The notes under the pieces are model-generated. The model was given only the letters and a program-made list of their open reading frames with translations. It was not told where the DNA came from and ran no database searches. A program made the position numbers and the translations under genes. From the NCBI GenBank assembly GCA_021803205.1, contig JAJZMB010000103.1, positions 1-64,000 on the forward strand: a stretch of 64,000 nt of DNA. Direction: 5' to 3'. How positions within the stretch are numbered: position 1 is the first letter of the stretch; the number at the start of each line of letters is the position of its first letter. Below, piece by piece: positions 61,396 to 64,000 of the stretch. The DNA comes from Bacillota bacterium (GTDB lineage: Bacteria > Bacillota > Sulfobacillia > RBS10-35 > JAJYVN01).

Positions 61396-61926
61396 TCAGT
61401 GGTTGATCTGGCCCTCGGACGCCCAACCGCCGATGACGGCGCCCATGACCCCGAGCGCCTCTGCCCGTACCCACTCGGGCAGATCCCGAGCGAAGGGCGG
61501 GGGAAGCAGGGACGTGCGGGTCGACGCCACAAGCGCGAAGACGAGCATGCCATAGATGAAGCCGATGCCCGCCATCAGCCGCCGGCTTGCGGGTCGCGGC
61601 GCCGCCACCCCGGCGATGAGGCCCCAGAGGGCACCGAGGGCCATGCCCAACAGGGCGAGCCAGACCAGTCCGGCGATGACGGCGGCCACGAGACTGTGCG
61701 CGACCACGGCGCGCCGGCTCAAGCCCGCCATGTGCGTGGTGTATAGGGCCAGCGGCGACCACCAGGGCAATCCCAGGAATGCGGCCCCGAGCGCGGCCCA
61801 GATTCCCGCGCAGACACCGGCGGGCACGCCGCAGACGATGGCCTGCGCCAGGAAGTGTCCCGCGTCCGGTCTGCCGAAGGGCACGCGGCTCTCGGGCGTT
61901 TCCGGCCGTTGACTGCTGCCCGCCAT
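61396..61926 (-). CDS. Polytopic membrane protein, function unknown
   Basis: The protein has 176 residues from an ATG after GGGGTGAT; a TTG seven codons upstream is possible. It has about four membrane segments: AIVCGVPAGVCAGIWAALGAAFLGL, the AVVAHSLVAAVIAGLVWLALLGMALGALWGLIAGV block (two helices) and AGIGFIYGMLVFALV. The C-terminus (ALGVMGAVIGGWASEGQINH) may be half-buried. I do not recognise a family. It is divergent from purC with only 134 bp between the starts. Confidence 0.7.
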   Translation of the reverse strand: MAGSSQRPETPESRVPFGRPDAGHFLAQAIVCGVPAGVCAGIWAALGAAFLGLPWWSPLALYTTHMAGLSRRAVVAHSLVAAVIAGLVWLALLGMALGALWGLIAGVAAPRPASRRLMAGIGFIYGMLVFALVASTRTSLLPPPFARDLPEWVRAEALGVMGAVIGGWASEGQINH

Positions 61927-62060
61927 TGGGATGATCACCCCGCGCAATCAGCATGACCCCGCAGAGGGAAGCCGATACAAGACCGAGAAGCGCTCGCGCG
62001 GGAGCCGCCGCGGCCCAGGACCCGGCACCGCGGGGCCTGCCGGGGGAGGGGGTGCGCTTT

Positions 62061-62987
62061 TTGTTGGACGTGCCGCCGGTGATGCTGGAGTGCCCACCGC
62101 CCGGGTTGCCCCTGCTCCACAGCGGCAAGGTGCGGGACATCTTCGCCGTGGATGGGGAACGTCTGCTGCTTGTGGCCACCGACCGCCTGTCCGCGTTCGA
62201 CGTGGTGTTCGGTCAGGGCATACCGGGAAAGGGTGTGGTCCTGACCCAGATGTCGGCGCTCTGGTTCGCGGCGACTGCGGGCATCGTGCCCGGGCACCTG
62301 CTGTCGCTGCGTCCGGTCGATGCGGGGCTGGGCGCGGACCTCGCCGCCGTCCTGGAGGGGCGCGCCATGGTGGTGCGGCGGGCCAGCCGCGTCGATGTGG
62401 AGTGCGTCGTGCGGGGCTACCTGGCCGGTGGCGGCTGGCGGGAATACGTCAGGCAGGGCAGCGTCTGCGGTATCCCCCTGCCCTCCGGCCTGCGGATGAA
62501 CGCTCGCCTGCCGGAACCGATCTTCACCCCCGCATGGAAGAACGATGTCGGTCACGACGAGAACGTCTCCTTTGCGGCGATCCAATCCCGCCTGGGCGCC
62601 GAACTGGCCGACCGGCTGCGCGAGTGCAGCCTGCGTCTGTACGCCTTTGCCGCGGCGCGCTGCGCCGATGCCGGGATCCTGCTGGCGGACACCAAGTTCG
62701 AGTTCGGCTTCGTCGATGGTGCGCTCACCGTCATCGACGAACTGTGCACGCCGGACAGTTCCCGTTTCTGGCCGGTGGAGCGACACCGTCCCGGAGAGCC
62801 GGTGGATTCTCTGGACAAGCAGCCAGTCCGGGACTTTGTGGAGGCCTCGGGGTGGGATCTGGCGCCACCGGCGCCGGTGCTGCCCGCAGCGGTCGTCGCC
62901 GCCTGCGCGGCACGCTATCAGGATGCGCTGCGGCGGCTGCGCGGCGTACTCCTGCCCTCTGGGGCGGGTCCGGGTATCGGTGCGTAG
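62061..62987 (+). CDS. purC: SAICAR synthetase (purine biosynthesis)
   Basis: The protein has 308 residues if started at the TTG 11 nt after GGAGG; an ATG at 61953 would add 36 disordered residues. Diagnostic segments: GKVRDIF, LLLVATDRLSAFDVV, IPGKGVVLTQMSALWF, VECVVRGYLAGGGWREY, GHDENVSF, LLADTKFEFGF and the TPDSSRFW-DKQPVRDF active region. It ligates aspartate to CAIR in de novo purine synthesis, and belongs to the longer Ade1-like group. No other pur genes lie in the window. Confidence 0.93.
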   Translation: MLDVPPVMLECPPPGLPLLHSGKVRDIFAVDGERLLLVATDRLSAFDVVFGQGIPGKGVVLTQMSALWFAATAGIVPGHLLSLRPVDAGLGADLAAVLEGRAMVVRRASRVDVECVVRGYLAGGGWREYVRQGSVCGIPLPSGLRMNARLPEPIFTPAWKNDVGHDENVSFAAIQSRLGAELADRLRECSLRLYAFAAARCADAGILLADTKFEFGFVDGALTVIDELCTPDSSRFWPVERHRPGEPVDSLDKQPVRDFVEASGWDLAPPAPVLPAAVVAACAARYQDALRRLRGVLLPSGAGPGIGA

Positions 62988-63190
62988 GGGCTCCCGCGGC
63001 GGGGACGGCGTCAAAACGTGCGCAGGCAGGCACAGGGGCCTCTCGCGCAGCGGGCGGGTGGGAGATGCGGCGGAGCGAAGGGGTGGAGCCTGCCTGGGAC
63101 GGGTGCGCGGGTGCCCGTGCAGGCCTGGACCCGGCGGTGCCGGCTTCGGTGGGCACGGGCGTTGTGCGGTCCGACGCCGGTGGTTGGCGC

Positions 63191-64000
63191 ATGGATGAAA
63201 CCGAGCGCGCACCCTCGCGGGGGGCCCCTGTCCCCGGCGCCTACGTCGCCTTCGACTGTGAGACCACCGGTCTGGACCCGCGCAGGGACGGATTGCTGCA
63301 GCTGGCCGCGGTGGCCCAGACCGCGCACGGCGCGCGCGAATGGTCGACCCTGGTGGACCCCGGACGGCCTGTCGACCTGCAGATCCAACGCCTCACCGGC
63401 ATCACCCCGGAGCGGTTGCGGGGCGCTCCCGACCCCGAGACGGCGCTCCGGGAATTCCGTGCCTTCGTTGGGGATCTGCCCCTGGTGGCCCACAATGCCG
63501 CCTTCGACTTGGCCTTCGTGCAGACCGGGTTGCGCCACCACCGGCTCCGCCCGCTCGCCTCCCCGGTCTATGACACGCTCACCCTGGCCCGGCTCCTTGA
63601 GCCGGCGGCGGAGGGCCACCGCTTGGAAGACCTGGCGCGGCGGCGCCAGATCGTCCTGGACCGGGCACACGACGCGCTGGCCGATGCGCGCGCGGCGGGG
63701 CTGCTCTTTGGCGCGCTGCTCAGGGACCTGGCGGCGATGGACGTCCTGTTGCTGCGTACCCTGGCCCATATCCTGCGGCGCGCTCCCGACCCGCTGTCGC
63801 GGTTGATCGTGGATCTGGCTGGCGGAGCCCAGCCCGCATTCGTTCACCGGACGCTGCCTCCGATCGCCGAGGAGCCCGCGCGGGAGGATTCTCCGGCGCC
63901 TCTGCCCGAGCTGGCGGAACTCCTGCAGCAGGAGTCGCCGCTCGGGCGGTTGCTGTGCCCCTTCGAGGCGCGCCCGGGTCAGGCGCGGATGATGGGTGCC
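63191..64000 (+). CDS. dinG: DinG-type exonuclease/helicase, 5' part
   Basis: The gene continues past the window end; 270 codons are visible. The N-terminal domain is a DnaQ-like DEDDh 3'-5' exonuclease: VAFDCETTGLDP (ExoI), LVAHNAAFDLAFV (ExoII) and HDALADARAAGLLF (ExoIII). After a ~60-residue linker, FEARPGQARMM is the Q-motif that opens the superfamily 2 XPD/DinG-like helicase domain. Bacillus DinG has this fused exonuclease layout and acts on single-stranded DNA or RNA. The start is uncertain: the frame stays open to an ATG at 63065, and the binding site before 63191 is weak. Confidence 0.85.
   Translation, partial: MDETERAPSRGAPVPGAYVAFDCETTGLDPRRDGLLQLAAVAQTAHGAREWSTLVDPGRPVDLQIQRLTGITPERLRGAPDPETALREFRAFVGDLPLVAHNAAFDLAFVQTGLRHHRLRPLASPVYDTLTLARLLEPAAEGHRLEDLARRRQIVLDRAHDALADARAAGLLFGALLRDLAAMDVLLLRTLAHILRRAPDPLSRLIVDLAGGAQPAFVHRTLPPIAEEPAREDSPAPLPELAELLQQESPLGRLLCPFEARPGQARMMGA

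Noticed and set aside
63065-63190. Earlier ATG for the dinG-type gene
   Set aside because: GGGTGGGAG abuts the ATG, leaving no spacing, and the added 42 residues have no domain; kept only as an alternative.

Overview
This 64 kb window is GC-rich chromosomal DNA with tightly packed genes, many GTG or TTG starts and strong GGAGG-type ribosome binding sites. It looks like a high-GC, spore-forming member of the Bacillota (inference; lineages such as Symbiobacterium, Thermaerobacter or Sulfobacillus have this profile). The evidence is a CotF-type spore coat protein, a YunC/DUF1805 protein, a RhaEW-type rhamnose operon as in Bacillus, and a polA-mutM-...-coaE order like that of Bacillus. No rRNA, CRISPR array, prophage or replication origin is visible.

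Layout. 0-8.5 kb: a repeat-tailed hypothetical protein, a short-chain dehydrogenase-like protein lacking catalytic residues, DUF1805, a HAD hydrolase, a small EamA/SMR transporter, two spore-coat-type proteins, a PhoU/DUF47/PiT phosphate block and a CoxG-like protein. 9-12.4 kb: D-galactonate dehydratase and a two-gene ABC exporter. 12.8-16.8 kb: a divergent MreB-like actin, then a membrane AAA protease related to FtsH that is coupled to an unknown membrane-anchored protein. 16.9-19.1 kb: tRNA-Leu(CAA), an XRE regulator and a sulfatase. 19.3-23.8 kb: a lactate-oxidation pair (LutA plus a LutB-LutC fusion) flanked by two decayed TnpB remnants. 23.8-27.9 kb: a DASS-type transporter and an MMPL exporter.

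28-34 kb is a leftward L-rhamnose catabolic operon (deoR-type regulator, sugar kinase, bifunctional aldolase/dehydrogenase, isomerase). Divergent from it is a phosphoketolase-acetate kinase pair, then a PhyH-type oxygenase, a Gfo/Idh/MocA oxidoreductase, peptidase T and an esterase-like hydrolase. 43-49.3 kb looks like an envelope or stress module: a deacetylase-like lipoprotein with an altered metal site, a very long alpha/beta-hydrolase-fold protein whose nucleophile serine is glycine and which carries a ~500-residue disordered tail, and an ECF sigma/anti-sigma pair. 49.3-56.3 kb is a repair and housekeeping block (polA, mutM, a small conserved protein, an SHMT-like protein, coaE, a lytic transglycosylase). 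The rest holds an AbrB-like gene with no ordinary start codon, a second sulfatase, a YgiT-type zinc-finger protein, a tRNA-Leu pair with promoter and terminator, a sugar isomerase-like protein, a membrane protein, purC and the 5' part of a dinG-type gene.

The most unusual features are the number of proteins that keep an enzyme fold but have lost key residues (SDR, hydrolase, SHMT-like, deacetylase, PiT), the FtsH-like protease without an extracytoplasmic domain, and several structured regulatory sites (paired dyads before the XRE-sulfatase genes, GTCCG repeats at 10-bp spacing before the rhamnose operon, and a perfect 34-bp palindrome against the phosphoketolase ribosome binding site).
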